Shown: positions 1 to 7,489 of the stretch, in pieces
Layout: every line of letters begins with the position of its first letter
Numbering within the stretch: position 1 is the stretch's first letter
From: UBA4636 sp963650915
GTDB lineage: Bacteria; Bacillota; Clostridia; Christensenellales; Borkfalkiaceae
Direction: 5' to 3'
NCBI GenBank assembly: GCA_963650915.1
Contig: CAVJMJ010000018.1
Span: 1 to 36,102 of the forward strand
Length of the DNA stretch: 36,102 nucleotides
Notes under the pieces: model-generated
What the model was told of the DNA's origin: nothing
Database searches by the model: none
Seen by the model: the letters and a program-made list of their open reading frames with translations, nothing else
Program-made: the position numbers and the translations under genes

Positions 1-15
1 TGCCTTTCTGTACTT

Positions 16-42
16 TGTTATCTCGATAACATTTCTGTTATC
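16..42. repeat. Overlapping inverted repeats of GTTATC
   Basis: Positions 16-31 form a perfect palindrome, TGTTATC-TC-GATAACA. A third half-site, GTTATC at 37-42, is also complementary to the GATAAC at 25-30. The three half-sites could form two mutually exclusive hairpins or be a tandem operator. They lie about 90-110 nt downstream of the predicted minus-strand start, so they would be in the transcribed leader. No regulator family is recognised. Confidence 0.5.
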
Positions 43-128
43 TCGTCTTTTAATTACTATGCAGTTGTCAATCTTCGATAATTAAGCAAAACCGCTTAAA
101 TTTGCCTGCTCATCTCGCAAGCCTATTC

Positions 129-157
129 ATAATATCACTATACGATTTTTAAGTCAA
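129..157 (-). promoter_or_regulatory. Sigma-A-type promoter reading left out of the window
   Basis: On the minus strand TTGACT (152-157) and TATTAT (129-134) are separated by exactly 17 nt. This is close to the housekeeping consensus. It would drive a gene beyond the left edge with a leader of at least 120 nt. Confidence 0.6.
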
Positions 158-241
158 GCAATTTTCTAGCCTTTTCGATATTTTTTAAAAAATGTTACAA
201 GTTTTTTTTAAAGTACCGAAATCTTGATTTTTCACGGGAAT

Positions 242-820
242 TCAACCTTTTTTGTAAGCCTTCGTTCCTTCTTCTAATAAATCGTTACCGTAAGAGTCGT
301 AAGTAACGACGGCGTAAAAATCTTCGACCTCGAGTTTTCTTATTGCTTCCGCACCGAGATCCTCGAATGCGATTACTTCGGATTTTTTTACCGTTTCGGA
401 AATTAAAGCCGCAGCACCGCCTATCGCCGACAAGTAAACGGCGTTATATTTTTTTAAAAGTTCTTTAAGCGTAGAAGAACGAGAACCCTTCCCTATCATA
501 ACGCGCAAACCTTTTTTTAGCAAAGGCTCAACGTACGGATCCATACGATAACTCGACGTCGGACCGCAAGAACCGATTACCATGTCCGGTTTGGCGGGCG
601 TGGGACCTACGTAATAAATTACCGAATCGTTGACGTCAAAAGGAAGAGGTAAATTTTTATCGATCATCTCGCAGAGGCGTTTATGCGCGGCGTCACGCCC
701 CGTAAAAAGAGTGCCGTCGATATAAACTATATCGCCTGCTTTTAACGCTTTTACGTCGTCCTCGGTAATCGGCGTATTTAATTTTATTATGTTTTTCGAT
801 TTATTGATTTCTTTTATCAT
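242..820 (-). CDS. Class I fumarate hydratase, beta subunit
   Basis: 192 aa, matching the C-terminal (beta) half of the iron-sulfur-dependent hydro-lyase family that interconverts fumarate and malate, or acts on tartrate in close relatives. The recognisable stretch is GPTPAKPDMVIGSCGPTSSY, near residues 73-92, followed by MDPYVEPLLKKGLRVMIGKG. The gene lies 33 nt downstream of the alpha subunit on the same strand and is surely co-transcribed with it. The spacer has no obvious Shine-Dalgarno sequence, so translation may depend on coupling. Two-subunit forms are usual in anaerobes, where this enzyme runs the reductive branch of the citric acid cycle. L-tartrate dehydratase (TtdB) is the main alternative and cannot be excluded from sequence alone. 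Confidence 0.9.
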   Translation of the reverse strand: MIKEINKSKNIIKLNTPITEDDVKALKAGDIVYIDGTLFTGRDAAHKRLCEMIDKNLPLPFDVNDSVIYYVGPTPAKPDMVIGSCGPTSSYRMDPYVEPLLKKGLRVMIGKGSRSSTLKELLKKYNAVYLSAIGGAAALISETVKKSEVIAFEDLGAEAIRKLEVEDFYAVVTYDSYGNDLLEEGTKAYKKG

Positions 821-853
821 TATTATATATAAGCGATTAAAAAATCGACGTAA

Positions 854-1693
854 TTACAGTTCGCAAGATTTATGGCGCGCCGCATGGCACTGTATGTTTA
901 CGGCAACCGGAAGGCTTGCTATATGGCAGGGATATGCATTTACTTTTACGGCAAGGCAAGTTTGCGTTCCTCCGAACCCCATTGCACCGATACCGCTGTC
1001 GTTGATAAGAGATTTTAATTCTTCTTCGAGTTTTCTGCAAATAGGATCGTCGCTTTTATCGTCGATATCGCGGAGCAAGGCTTCTTTCGCAAGTAGTGCG
1101 CACTTTTCAAAGTTTCCGCCGATGCCTACGCCGACGATAATCGGCGGGCAAGGCTTTCCGCCCGCATTGACGACGGTTTCTAAAACGAGTTTTTTAACTC
1201 CTTCTTCGCCGTCGGCGGGGATCAGCATTTTTACGGTCGACATATTTTCGCTTCCACCGCCCTTGGGGGCAACGTCGATTTTAAAAATGTCGCCGGGAAC
1301 GAGTTTTATATGCACTATAGCGGGGGTGTTGTCTTTGGTGTTCACTCTGTCGAGCGGATGGCGAACGATAGATTTTCTTAAATATCCCTCCGTATACGCA
1401 CGCCTTACTCCTTCGTTTACGGCTTCGTAAATATCCCCTTTAAAAGTAACTTCGCTACCGATCGTCAAAAAGACCACGGCAACGCCCGTATCCTGACAAA
1501 GCGGAAGCTCTTTATCCCGCGCAAGTATATCGTTCTCAATAATCTTACTCAAAACACTTTTTGAAAGTGGCGATTTTTCCTCCCTTTCGGCTTTGGCAAG
1601 TTTATCCAAAACACTTTGCGGAATATTTTCGCAAGCGTCGATAAACATCTCGCGTATTTTTTCGGTAACTGAATTTAAATCGATAGTTCTCAT
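854..1693 (-). CDS. Class I fumarate hydratase, alpha subunit
   Basis: 279 aa, the usual length for the separate alpha subunit of the [4Fe-4S] fumarase family. Visible family motifs are LPLCQDTGVAVVF near residue 65, KGGGSENMS near 144, and GIGAMGFGGTQTC near 234. The cysteines in the CQDTG, KCALLAKEA and GTQTC segments are the expected cluster ligands. With the beta subunit just downstream it forms a complete enzyme. Two cre-like boxes lie 40-75 nt upstream of the start, suggesting catabolite control. The start at 1693 has no clear Shine-Dalgarno sequence, but no better start is visible. The cluster would be oxygen-sensitive, which fits an anaerobe. Confidence 0.92.
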   Translation of the reverse strand: MRTIDLNSVTEKIREMFIDACENIPQSVLDKLAKAEREEKSPLSKSVLSKIIENDILARDKELPLCQDTGVAVVFLTIGSEVTFKGDIYEAVNEGVRRAYTEGYLRKSIVRHPLDRVNTKDNTPAIVHIKLVPGDIFKIDVAPKGGGSENMSTVKMLIPADGEEGVKKLVLETVVNAGGKPCPPIIVGVGIGGNFEKCALLAKEALLRDIDDKSDDPICRKLEEELKSLINDSGIGAMGFGGTQTCLAVKVNAYPCHIASLPVAVNIQCHAARHKSCEL

Positions 1694-1730
1694 GGTAACT
1701 TGAAATATGATTAGATAAATATAAATAATG

Positions 1731-1771
1731 TATAGTTAACGTTTACAGTTTTATAGTTGGCGTTTACAGTT
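1731..1771 (-). promoter_or_regulatory. Two tandem cre-like boxes upstream of fumarase
   Basis: Two 20-bp direct repeats (1731-1750 and 1752-1771) differ at only two positions. On the minus strand they contain TGTAAACGTTAACT (1734-1747) and TGTAAACGCCAACT (1755-1768). Against the Bacillus CcpA operator consensus TGWAANCGNTNWCA these match 13 and 12 of 14 positions. The centres are 21 bp apart, about two helical turns, which puts both on the same DNA face. The assignment to CcpA is inference from consensus only. Confidence 0.5.
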
Positions 1772-1868
1772 CGTCGTTCAATTCGTGTTAAGCACGTCGC
1801 CTTTACAGTCTTTCGCTTATTACTTGCATCGTTTTTATAGTACAACGATTATAGATAGCGACACTACG

Positions 1869-2666
1869 CTAATCGATAACGACTCTTTTTGCTTCGTCGT
1901 AATCTATTTTATAAAAGCTTAGTTGCTCTTTGAAAAAACTAAGACTGCCCGTAGTCAGAAGAAGAGTTTTAGCGTCAATGGAGGAATTATTGAGCAAATT
2001 TGAGCCATTTAACAAGTTAACGACAAAAGGTACAACGGCGTTTTTACAAAACACGGCTTTAAAAGTTTGCGGAAATAAGTCCGAAACATGCTTTGATATA
2101 AAATCAAAGTGGGTACAACCGAAAATAATCGCATCGAAGTCATCGTAAAGGACGTACCTCAAATCACTCAATAATTTTTTACGAAAAGCATCTTCGTAAA
2201 CATTCATGCCTTCGATATCACTAACGAGATTACCGCAATCGACGGCTTCAAAAAGCACCTTTTTTGAATTAAAAATATTTTGATAAATTCCACCCGATAT
2301 AGTGCTTTTTGTCGCAAGTAACAAAACCTTTTTAGGGCGAATAACCTCTGATACGTATTTAGCCGTCGGTAAAATAACGCCTTTGACTTTGTCGGTATAT
2401 TCCGAAAAAATCGGTAAAAAACGCGAAGCGGTATTACAGGCAACCAGTACTATTTTAGGGTTAAAGCAATAAAAAAACTCTATAATTTTTTTAACACGAT
2501 TAACTATATAGTCGTCAAAGCGGTTGCCGTAAGGACAATATTTTTGATCGGCAACGTATAAATAGTTTTCAAAAGGAAGCCGCTTTTTTAATTCGGTTAA
2601 AAGGTTAAGCCCGCCGATACCCGAATCGAACAAACAAATCGGATAACTAAAAAAATCGTCACACAT
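1869..2666 (-). CDS. murI: Glutamate racemase
   Basis: 265 aa, a full-length member of the Asp/Glu racemase family. It makes D-glutamate for peptidoglycan from L-glutamate without a cofactor. The N-terminal FDSGIGG (13-19) carries the first general acid/base Asp-Ser. The two catalytic cysteines are Cys77 in VACNTAS and Cys184 in FGCTH, and the YCPYGNR substrate loop is at 43-49. The gene is flanked by the terminator of the gal unit upstream and the fumarase genes downstream, so it is probably transcribed alone. An in-frame stop lies two codons upstream of the ATG, so the start cannot move outward. The nearest GAGG is about 14 nt upstream, which is far for a ribosome site. Confidence 0.95.
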   Translation of the reverse strand: MCDDFFSYPICLFDSGIGGLNLLTELKKRLPFENYLYVADQKYCPYGNRFDDYIVNRVKKIIEFFYCFNPKIVLVACNTASRFLPIFSEYTDKVKGVILPTAKYVSEVIRPKKVLLLATKSTISGGIYQNIFNSKKVLFEAVDCGNLVSDIEGMNVYEDAFRKKLLSDLRYVLYDDFDAIIFGCTHFDFISKHVSDLFPQTFKAVFCKNAVVPFVVNLLNGSNLLNNSSIDAKTLLLTTGSLSFFKEQLSFYKIDYDEAKRVVID

Positions 2667-2738
2667 CGACTACTTATGTCCTCGAATAATATATGCGAAC
2701 GATTTTTTTAAATTAACGATTATGACTTTACATTTGTC

Positions 2739-2789
2739 GTAAAAACACTGAAAATATTCGATATTATCAAAGATTTTCAGTGTTTTTAC
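2739..2789 (-). terminator. Terminator of the gal unit
   Basis: A perfect 17-bp inverted repeat (2739-2755 with 2773-2789) has a 17-nt loop and begins 7 nt after the galM stop. The arms carry an A-tract on one side and a T-tract on the other, so it could work in both directions. The stem is AT-rich and would be only moderately stable. Confidence 0.7.
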
Positions 2790-2796
2790 AATCGGA

Positions 2797-3804
2797 TTAT
2801 TCTTCGGTGATAACGTACTCGATATAATGTTCTGCCTTTTCGCCTGCCTTTAAAATAGGGGCTTCGAAATCAAGGCAATTTATAGCGTTCGGGAAATATT
2901 GAGGTTCCAAACAGAAGGCTTCGTGCATATTGTATAAACTTTTGCCCTTTATGTTTTTCATCATATTACCCGAGTAGAATTGAACACCGGGTAAGTCGGT
3001 ATACACGTCAAGAACGATACCCGTTTTTTCACCGAAAGCAGTTGCGGCGTGGTTGGAATTGAGAATAAAATTGTGATCGAATCCGCCGGCTAACATAACG
3101 TTTTTATCGTCGGAAAAAATATCGGGAGCAATAGTTTTAAGCCTTCTGAAATCAAACGGCGTACCTTTAACGTCCATAACGTCACCCGTTACAACGAGGT
3201 TTTCGTCGGCAAGGGTAATCTTATCCGAATAGATAGCCATCATGGAATGATAAATCGTGCCCGAACCTTCGCCGTTCAAATTGAAATATGCGTGGTTAGT
3301 AGGATTAAACAAAGTGTCCTTGTCGGAAACGCCTTCAAAATTGACGGTAAGTTTGTTTTCTTTAAGAGTAAACTTTACGGTAAACTGCAAATTCCCGGGG
3401 AAGCCTTGATCCATATCGGGACTGAACAACGATAATGTAAGGCTATCGTCACCCACGGTAGCGTCGAAAAATCTGTAGTCGTAAGGCTCGAAACCGCCAT
3501 GCAAACACGCACCGCCGGCATTTCTATCGAGTTGATAATTTTTATCGTTTAAACGGAATAAACCTTCGGCAATTCTGTTTGCCACTCTGCCGATAGTTCC
3601 GCCCATGTGAGCGTCGGCTTTGACGTATTCTTCACAACTCGTTTCGGAACAAACAATGTCCTTTTTACCGACTTTGGAATTTACTATAAAGCGTTGAATA
3701 ATACCGCCGAAATCGGTTATACCGACCTCGAGATAATCGTTTTTTAAAACGTAAAGTTTAGCATTGCGTCCTTCAAATGTACCAAAATCTTCAATAAAAA
3801 CCAT
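2797..3804 (-). CDS. galM: Galactose mutarotase (aldose 1-epimerase)
   Basis: 335 aa, the expected length. It converts beta-D-galactose to the alpha anomer used by galactokinase. Family motifs are clear: GRVANRIAEG near residues 73-82, LHGG near 100, the catalytic NPTNHAYFNL near 167-176, GVQFYSGNM near 273, and the catalytic Glu in LEPQYFPNAIN near 299. It is the last gene of galE-galK-galM, 22 nt after galK, and is followed at once by a terminator. No signal peptide is present, so the enzyme is cytoplasmic. Confidence 0.95.
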   Translation of the reverse strand: MVFIEDFGTFEGRNAKLYVLKNDYLEVGITDFGGIIQRFIVNSKVGKKDIVCSETSCEEYVKADAHMGGTIGRVANRIAEGLFRLNDKNYQLDRNAGGACLHGGFEPYDYRFFDATVGDDSLTLSLFSPDMDQGFPGNLQFTVKFTLKENKLTVNFEGVSDKDTLFNPTNHAYFNLNGEGSGTIYHSMMAIYSDKITLADENLVVTGDVMDVKGTPFDFRRLKTIAPDIFSDDKNVMLAGGFDHNFILNSNHAATAFGEKTGIVLDVYTDLPGVQFYSGNMMKNIKGKSLYNMHEAFCLEPQYFPNAINCLDFEAPILKAGEKAEHYIEYVITEE

Positions 3805-3826
3805 ATTTTTTACCTATCTAAATTTT

Positions 3827-4951
3827 TTAAATGTTTTTACAAGTTATACCGTCGTCGATAAACGCATCGTAAAACGAAGGCTTGTAACCAATAATTTTTT
3901 CGTACTTACTTTCGACTTCTTTCTTAAATTCATCAACCTTTTCGGTTAAAACGATTGCAATCGTACAACCGCCGAAGCCCGCACCTATCATACGCGCGCC
4001 GAGGCAATAATCGTGCTCGACTTCCGCGCTTTGCAAAACGTCGAGTTCGTTACCCGTTACTTCGTATAAATCACGAAGGGAGTCATGCGATTCGTTCAAC
4101 AAGCGACCGAGAACGACCAAATCACCGTTTATCATAGCGTCTTTGGCAAGTTTTACTCTTTCGCATTCGAAAATAACGTGTTTTGCTCTGTCCGCAATCT
4201 TATCGGGAAGCAAATATTTGTAGTTGTCGTAATCATTCGTCGTTACGTCGGCAAGACAAGAAACGTTAAGTTTAGACTGCAAAAGTTCGAGTGCTTTCTC
4301 TGTTTCCGCTCGTCTTTCGTTATATTTACTTTCGACGAGATTATGCGGTTTATTGCAATTAGCGATAACCAAAGAATATTCGCCGAGGTTTATGGGAACG
4401 TATTCGCATTGTAAAGTTTTGCAATCTAAAATCATTGCATTGCCGAACTTTCCGCAAGCAGAAGCGTATTGGTCCATTATACCGCAATTTACGCCTGCAT
4501 ATTCTCTTTCGGCTTTTTGAGCGAGTAAAGCAATCTCGGGATTAGTCATAGACTGACCGCTTATCTTTAAAAGAGCGGCAATGGTCGAAACCTCGATGGC
4601 AGCCGAAGACGAAAGTCCGCTACCGAAAGGAACGGCACAATCCTGCAACATATCGCAACCTATTATTTTATAGCCCGCTTGTTGCAAAACGTAGGCTGAA
4701 CCCGCTTGATAATTTCCGTATTTTAACGATTTATATTCACCGAGTTTATCTATGTCGAGAGAAACTTTATCGTCTAAAGTCGTCCAACTTAAATTAATTT
4801 TATTCGTTCCGTTAGGACGAATGTAAACGGTATTTTTTAGCGAGAGAGCGGCAGGAAAAACTTTTCCTCCGCAATAGTCGACGTGCTCGCCGATTATGTT
4901 AATTCTCCCGGATGCACTAACCGCATAAAGATATTTTGAACTGTCAATCAT
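3827..4951 (-). CDS. galK: Galactokinase
   Basis: About 374 aa, a GHMP-family kinase that phosphorylates alpha-D-galactose to galactose 1-phosphate with ATP. The three family motifs are present: GRINIIGEHVDYCGG at the N terminus, the ATP-binding VPFGSGLSSSAA near residue 110, and GARMIGAGFGGCT near 335. The open frame extends to an ATG at 4966. The start at 4951 is preferred because GGTG lies 5 nt before it, while the upstream ATG has no ribosome site. The N terminus is shorter than in E. coli GalK by roughly 20 residues. It lies between galE and galM. galT, which would use its product, is not in the window. Confidence 0.93.
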   Translation of the reverse strand: MIDSSKYLYAVSASGRINIIGEHVDYCGGKVFPAALSLKNTVYIRPNGTNKINLSWTTLDDKVSLDIDKLGEYKSLKYGNYQAGSAYVLQQAGYKIIGCDMLQDCAVPFGSGLSSSAAIEVSTIAALLKISGQSMTNPEIALLAQKAEREYAGVNCGIMDQYASACGKFGNAMILDCKTLQCEYVPINLGEYSLVIANCNKPHNLVESKYNERRAETEKALELLQSKLNVSCLADVTTNDYDNYKYLLPDKIADRAKHVIFECERVKLAKDAMINGDLVVLGRLLNESHDSLRDLYEVTGNELDVLQSAEVEHDYCLGARMIGAGFGGCTIAIVLTEKVDEFKKEVESKYEKIIGYKPSFYDAFIDDGITCKNI

Positions 4952-5024
4952 AATTACACCAAACATAATAATTTAAAAAATTCGGCTCACATTGCGAGAT
5001 TTTTAAAATTATTATAAATTTATA

Positions 5025-6038
5025 TTATTTATTGTATCCGTCGGGATTGTTGCTTTGCCATTTCCACATGGACTTACACATATCGTCAAGGTTGAGTTCT
5101 GCCTTCCAGCCTAATTCTTTATAAGCCTTATCGCAATTAGCGTAGCACGACGCTATATCGCCCGGGCGACGAGCGGTAATTTTGTACGGAAGTTGTTTTC
5201 CGCACGCTTTTGAAAAGGCTTTGATAACGTCCATTACCGAATAGCCTACACCCGTCCCGAGATTATATATATGCACTCCGGGCTCGGTTATTTTTTCCAA
5301 TGCGGCAACGTGACCTTTTGCTAAATCGACGACGTGAATGTAATCTCTTACACCCGTTCCGTCCGGGGTATCGTAATCGTTACCGAAAACGCCGATCTCC
5401 TTGATTTTGCCTACGGCAACTTTAGCAATAAACGGTGCTAAGTTATTGGGTATCCCTTGAGGATCCTCACCTATAAGCCCGCTTTCGTGAGCACCTATAG
5501 GGTTAAAGTAACGAAGCAACGTCACTACAAACGAATTATCCGCTTTATATAAATCGGACAAAATTCTTTCTTGCATAAGTTTACTCGTTCCGTAAGGATT
5601 GGTCGTTCCGCCGACTTTACATTCTTCGGTAAGAGGTAAAACTTCGGGGTCTCCGTAAACGGTTGCCGACGACGAGAAAATAATGTTTTTGCAACCGAAG
5701 CGTCTCATCGTTTCGACCAAAACAAGGGTGCTATACAGGTTGTTGTCGTAATATTCTATAGGTTTAACGCAACTTTCGCCTACTGCTTTCAATCCCGCAA
5801 AATGTATTACGGCATCGATTTTATTTTCTTCGAAGACCTTATTCATCAAAGAACGATCTCTTACGTCGCCGATATACAATTTAACGGACTTACCCGTAAT
5901 TTTTTCCACTCTTTTAAGGCATTCTTCCGAAGAATTGGAAAAATTGTCGACCACTATAACGTCATAACCTTTGTTTAACAATTCAACGCATGTATGAGAG
6001 CCTATATACCCGGCTCCGCCGGTAACAAGAATAGTCAT
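5025..6038 (-). CDS. galE: UDP-glucose 4-epimerase
   Basis: 337 aa, a short-chain dehydrogenase-type epimerase that interconverts UDP-glucose and UDP-galactose using bound NAD. The Rossmann motif GGAGYIGSH is at 7-15, the catalytic region has SSSAT at 122-126, and YGTSK supplies Tyr149 and Lys153. The C-terminal NLGTG and RPGD segments are typical of GalE. It is the first gene of the gal unit, with AGGAG 6 nt before the ATG and a promoter at 6074-6102. It can also supply UDP-galactose for cell-surface glycans, which may be why it is kept without a local galT. Confidence 0.96.
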   Translation of the reverse strand: MTILVTGGAGYIGSHTCVELLNKGYDVIVVDNFSNSSEECLKRVEKITGKSVKLYIGDVRDRSLMNKVFEENKIDAVIHFAGLKAVGESCVKPIEYYDNNLYSTLVLVETMRRFGCKNIIFSSSATVYGDPEVLPLTEECKVGGTTNPYGTSKLMQERILSDLYKADNSFVVTLLRYFNPIGAHESGLIGEDPQGIPNNLAPFIAKVAVGKIKEIGVFGNDYDTPDGTGVRDYIHVVDLAKGHVAALEKITEPGVHIYNLGTGVGYSVMDVIKAFSKACGKQLPYKITARRPGDIASCYANCDKAYKELGWKAELNLDDMCKSMWKWQSNNPDGYNK

Positions 6039-6073
6039 AAAAATCTCCTATATTTAATCAAATTCCAGTTTAA

Positions 6074-6102
6074 ATTATATCACAACTAAATACCTTTGTA
6101 AA
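6074..6102 (-). promoter_or_regulatory. Promoter of galE-galK-galM
   Basis: On the minus strand TTTACA (6097-6102) and a perfect TATAAT (6074-6079) are 17 nt apart, and the -10 lies 35 nt before the galE ATG. A TGTAAAC copy at 6097 and an inverted GTTTACA copy at 6133 flank the upstream region and could be operator half-sites. No regulator is identified. Confidence 0.75.
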
Positions 6103-6217
6103 CTTTAAAAGTAGCGGTGTAACAATATTTAGTTTACAGATTTAACAAAAATAAGATAAAAAGCAATATTAATCGGTTTATTTAATGTCGATGCTAAAAC
6201 GGTTAGAATATATGGAC

Positions 6218-6248
6218 AAAAAAAGTCCCGCGCCGTAACGCAGGACTA
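6218..6248 (-). terminator. Terminator of the tRNA cluster
   Basis: A 9-bp stem (6224-6232 with 6240-6248, one G-T pair) has a 7-nt loop. On the minus strand it is followed by seven T residues. It begins 2 nt after the CCA end of tRNA-Cys, so it closes the three-tRNA transcript. Confidence 0.9.
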
Positions 6249-6249
6249 A

Positions 6250-6324
6250 TGGAGGTACCACCCGGATTTGAACCGGGGCGTAAAGGTTTTGCAGACCTTT
6301 GCCTTACCGCTTGGCTATGGTACC
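6250..6324 (-). tRNA. tRNA-Cys (GCA)
   Basis: 75 nt with an encoded CCA. The 7-bp acceptor stem, GGTACCA with TGGTACC, is perfect. The anticodon GCA lies at 6290-6292 on the complement. The discriminator base is U73, a known identity element for cysteine. The D-loop and T-loop sequences are normal. Confidence 0.96.
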
Positions 6325-6350
6325 GACAATCTACCGATTGTAAAAAAAAA

Positions 6351-6425
6351 TGGAGCGGGAAACGAGATTCGAACTCGCGACATTTGCCTTGGCAAGGCAA
6401 CGCTCTACCACTGAGCCATTCCCGC
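6351..6425 (-). tRNA. tRNA-Gly (GCC)
   Basis: 75 nt with an encoded CCA. The acceptor stem GCGGGAA with TTCCCGC is perfect. The anticodon loop TTGCCAA gives anticodon GCC, and the T-loop is TTCGAAT. It is the middle gene of the tRNA-Val, tRNA-Gly, tRNA-Cys transcript. Confidence 0.96.
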
Positions 6426-6446
6426 ATATCCATAAAAGGTTTTGTC

Positions 6447-6522
6447 TGGTGGGAACAACAGGGCTCGAACCTGTGACCCCCTGCTTGTAAGGCAGATGCT
6501 CTCCCAACTGAGCTATGCTCCC
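6447..6522 (-). tRNA. tRNA-Val (UAC)
   Basis: 76 nt with an encoded CCA. The acceptor arm GGGAGCA pairs with TGTTCCC through one G-U pair. The anticodon loop CTTACAA gives anticodon TAC, and the discriminator is A73. It is the first gene of the cluster, about 29 nt after the -10 element. Confidence 0.96.
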
Positions 6523-6550
6523 AAACGACTTTGTTTTTGAATGCTCATAT

Positions 6551-6579
6551 AATATAACAAATATTTCTATAAAAGGCAA
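6551..6579 (-). promoter_or_regulatory. Promoter of the tRNA cluster
   Basis: On the minus strand TTGCCT (6574-6579) and TATATT (6551-6556) are 17 nt apart, directly upstream of tRNA-Val. The flanking DNA is very AT-rich. Confidence 0.7.
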
Positions 6580-6673
6580 CTGTTTTTTTACTGTTTTTTA
6601 AAAAAAGAATAAATTTTTTTAAGAAAAGTTTAAAGCCTCGTTTTATCGGTTGCAATCTGCGATAACGGGCTAT

Positions 6674-7489
6674 TTAAGGATTGTAATCAAAGCATTTTCC
6701 GTTAAGATAATACAAGTAATCGCCCTCGTTAAACCTAAGCGTCAATTTAACCGCAGACAAAGCCATATCTTTAACCTTCAAGCGTTTATTTATATCGTTA
6801 ACGCCGTATTTGCCGTCACCCATAATAAAATGCCCGTAAAAGGCAAGATGCGCCCTTATTTGGTGAGTTCTGCCCGTAATAAGTTCAACCGAAAGTTCAG
6901 ACGTTTCGCCGTCCGACGATATTACGCGGTATTTAGTAACTATCGGCAAATAACCTTTTTTATAATCGCTCGATACGATAACCCGAGAAAGTTTGCTGTC
7001 TTTAAACAAATAATCGGACAAAGTGCATTCGTTGTTTTTAGGAACGCCGTAAACTTTGGCTTTATATATTTTTTCAAATGTTCTATTTTTAAAGCCGTTT
7101 ATCAAGTCGGAATAAGCCCTTTCGTTACGGGCAAAAATCATAATTCCGTCGGTATTACGGTCAAGTCTGTGACAAAATAAAAGATTGCCGTCGCTATTTA
7201 ATAACTTATAAAAATCTTCGGACGTTATTTTTTTCGGTTTAATTACGACAAGCACGTTTTCGTCGGAATAAATCGTATCGAACTTAAAATTCTTTGCCTC
7301 GCCGTCGTAATAAACGGTAACGCATTCGCCTCCCGATAAAACGACGTCTTTACTTACCCTTTTGCCGTCAACTTTTACGTCCTTTTTTCTGAGCAATTTG
7401 TTTAGCGCGGAAAAAGTCAGATCGCCGTCGTAGGCGTCCAACAAAAATTTGGATAATTTAGTTTTTTCTTTTGCCGTAAAAGTTTTCAT
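6674..7489 (-). CDS. RluA-family pseudouridine synthase
   Basis: 271 aa. An N-terminal S4-like RNA-binding segment (about 10-65, KLSKFLLDAY to VTVYYDG) is followed by the RluA catalytic domain. The signature HRLDRNTDG is at 107-115, with catalytic Asp110, and the family motif GRTHQIRAHL is near residue 203. It converts uridine to pseudouridine, probably in 23S rRNA as RluC and RluD do, but the site cannot be told from sequence. The start overlaps the end of feoB by 32 nt, which suggests translational coupling. GGCG lies shortly before the ATG. Any functional link to iron transport is doubtful. Confidence 0.9.
   Translation of the reverse strand: MKTFTAKEKTKLSKFLLDAYDGDLTFSALNKLLRKKDVKVDGKRVSKDVVLSGGECVTVYYDGEAKNFKFDTIYSDENVLVVIKPKKITSEDFYKLLNSDGNLLFCHRLDRNTDGIMIFARNERAYSDLINGFKNRTFEKIYKAKVYGVPKNNECTLSDYLFKDSKLSRVIVSSDYKKGYLPIVTKYRVISSDGETSELSVELITGRTHQIRAHLAFYGHFIMGDGKYGVNDINKRLKVKDMALSAVKLTLRFNEGDYLYYLNGKCFDYNP

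Larger units (their letters stand above)
1..241. other. Left-edge intergenic region
   Basis: No convincing coding sequence is seen here. The stretch lies downstream of the fumarase genes and probably carries the promoter and leader of a gene beyond the left edge on the minus strand. It holds a minus-strand promoter (129-157), a small TTAAGC/GCTTAA inverted repeat in the predicted leader near position 90, and a triple GTTATC/GATAAC motif at 16-42. I see no clear intrinsic terminator for the fumarase transcript. Confidence 0.6.

Noticed and set aside
789..1430. 213-codon plus-strand frame
   Set aside because: It lies antisense to the fumarase alpha gene, has no ribosome site and no family resemblance; its openness follows from the coding strand composition.
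6203..6579. Three overlapping open frames on both strands, e.g. with IAQLGEHLPYKQGVTGSSP
   Set aside because: These are well-known artefacts of translating tRNA genes; the region is three tRNAs with promoter and terminator.
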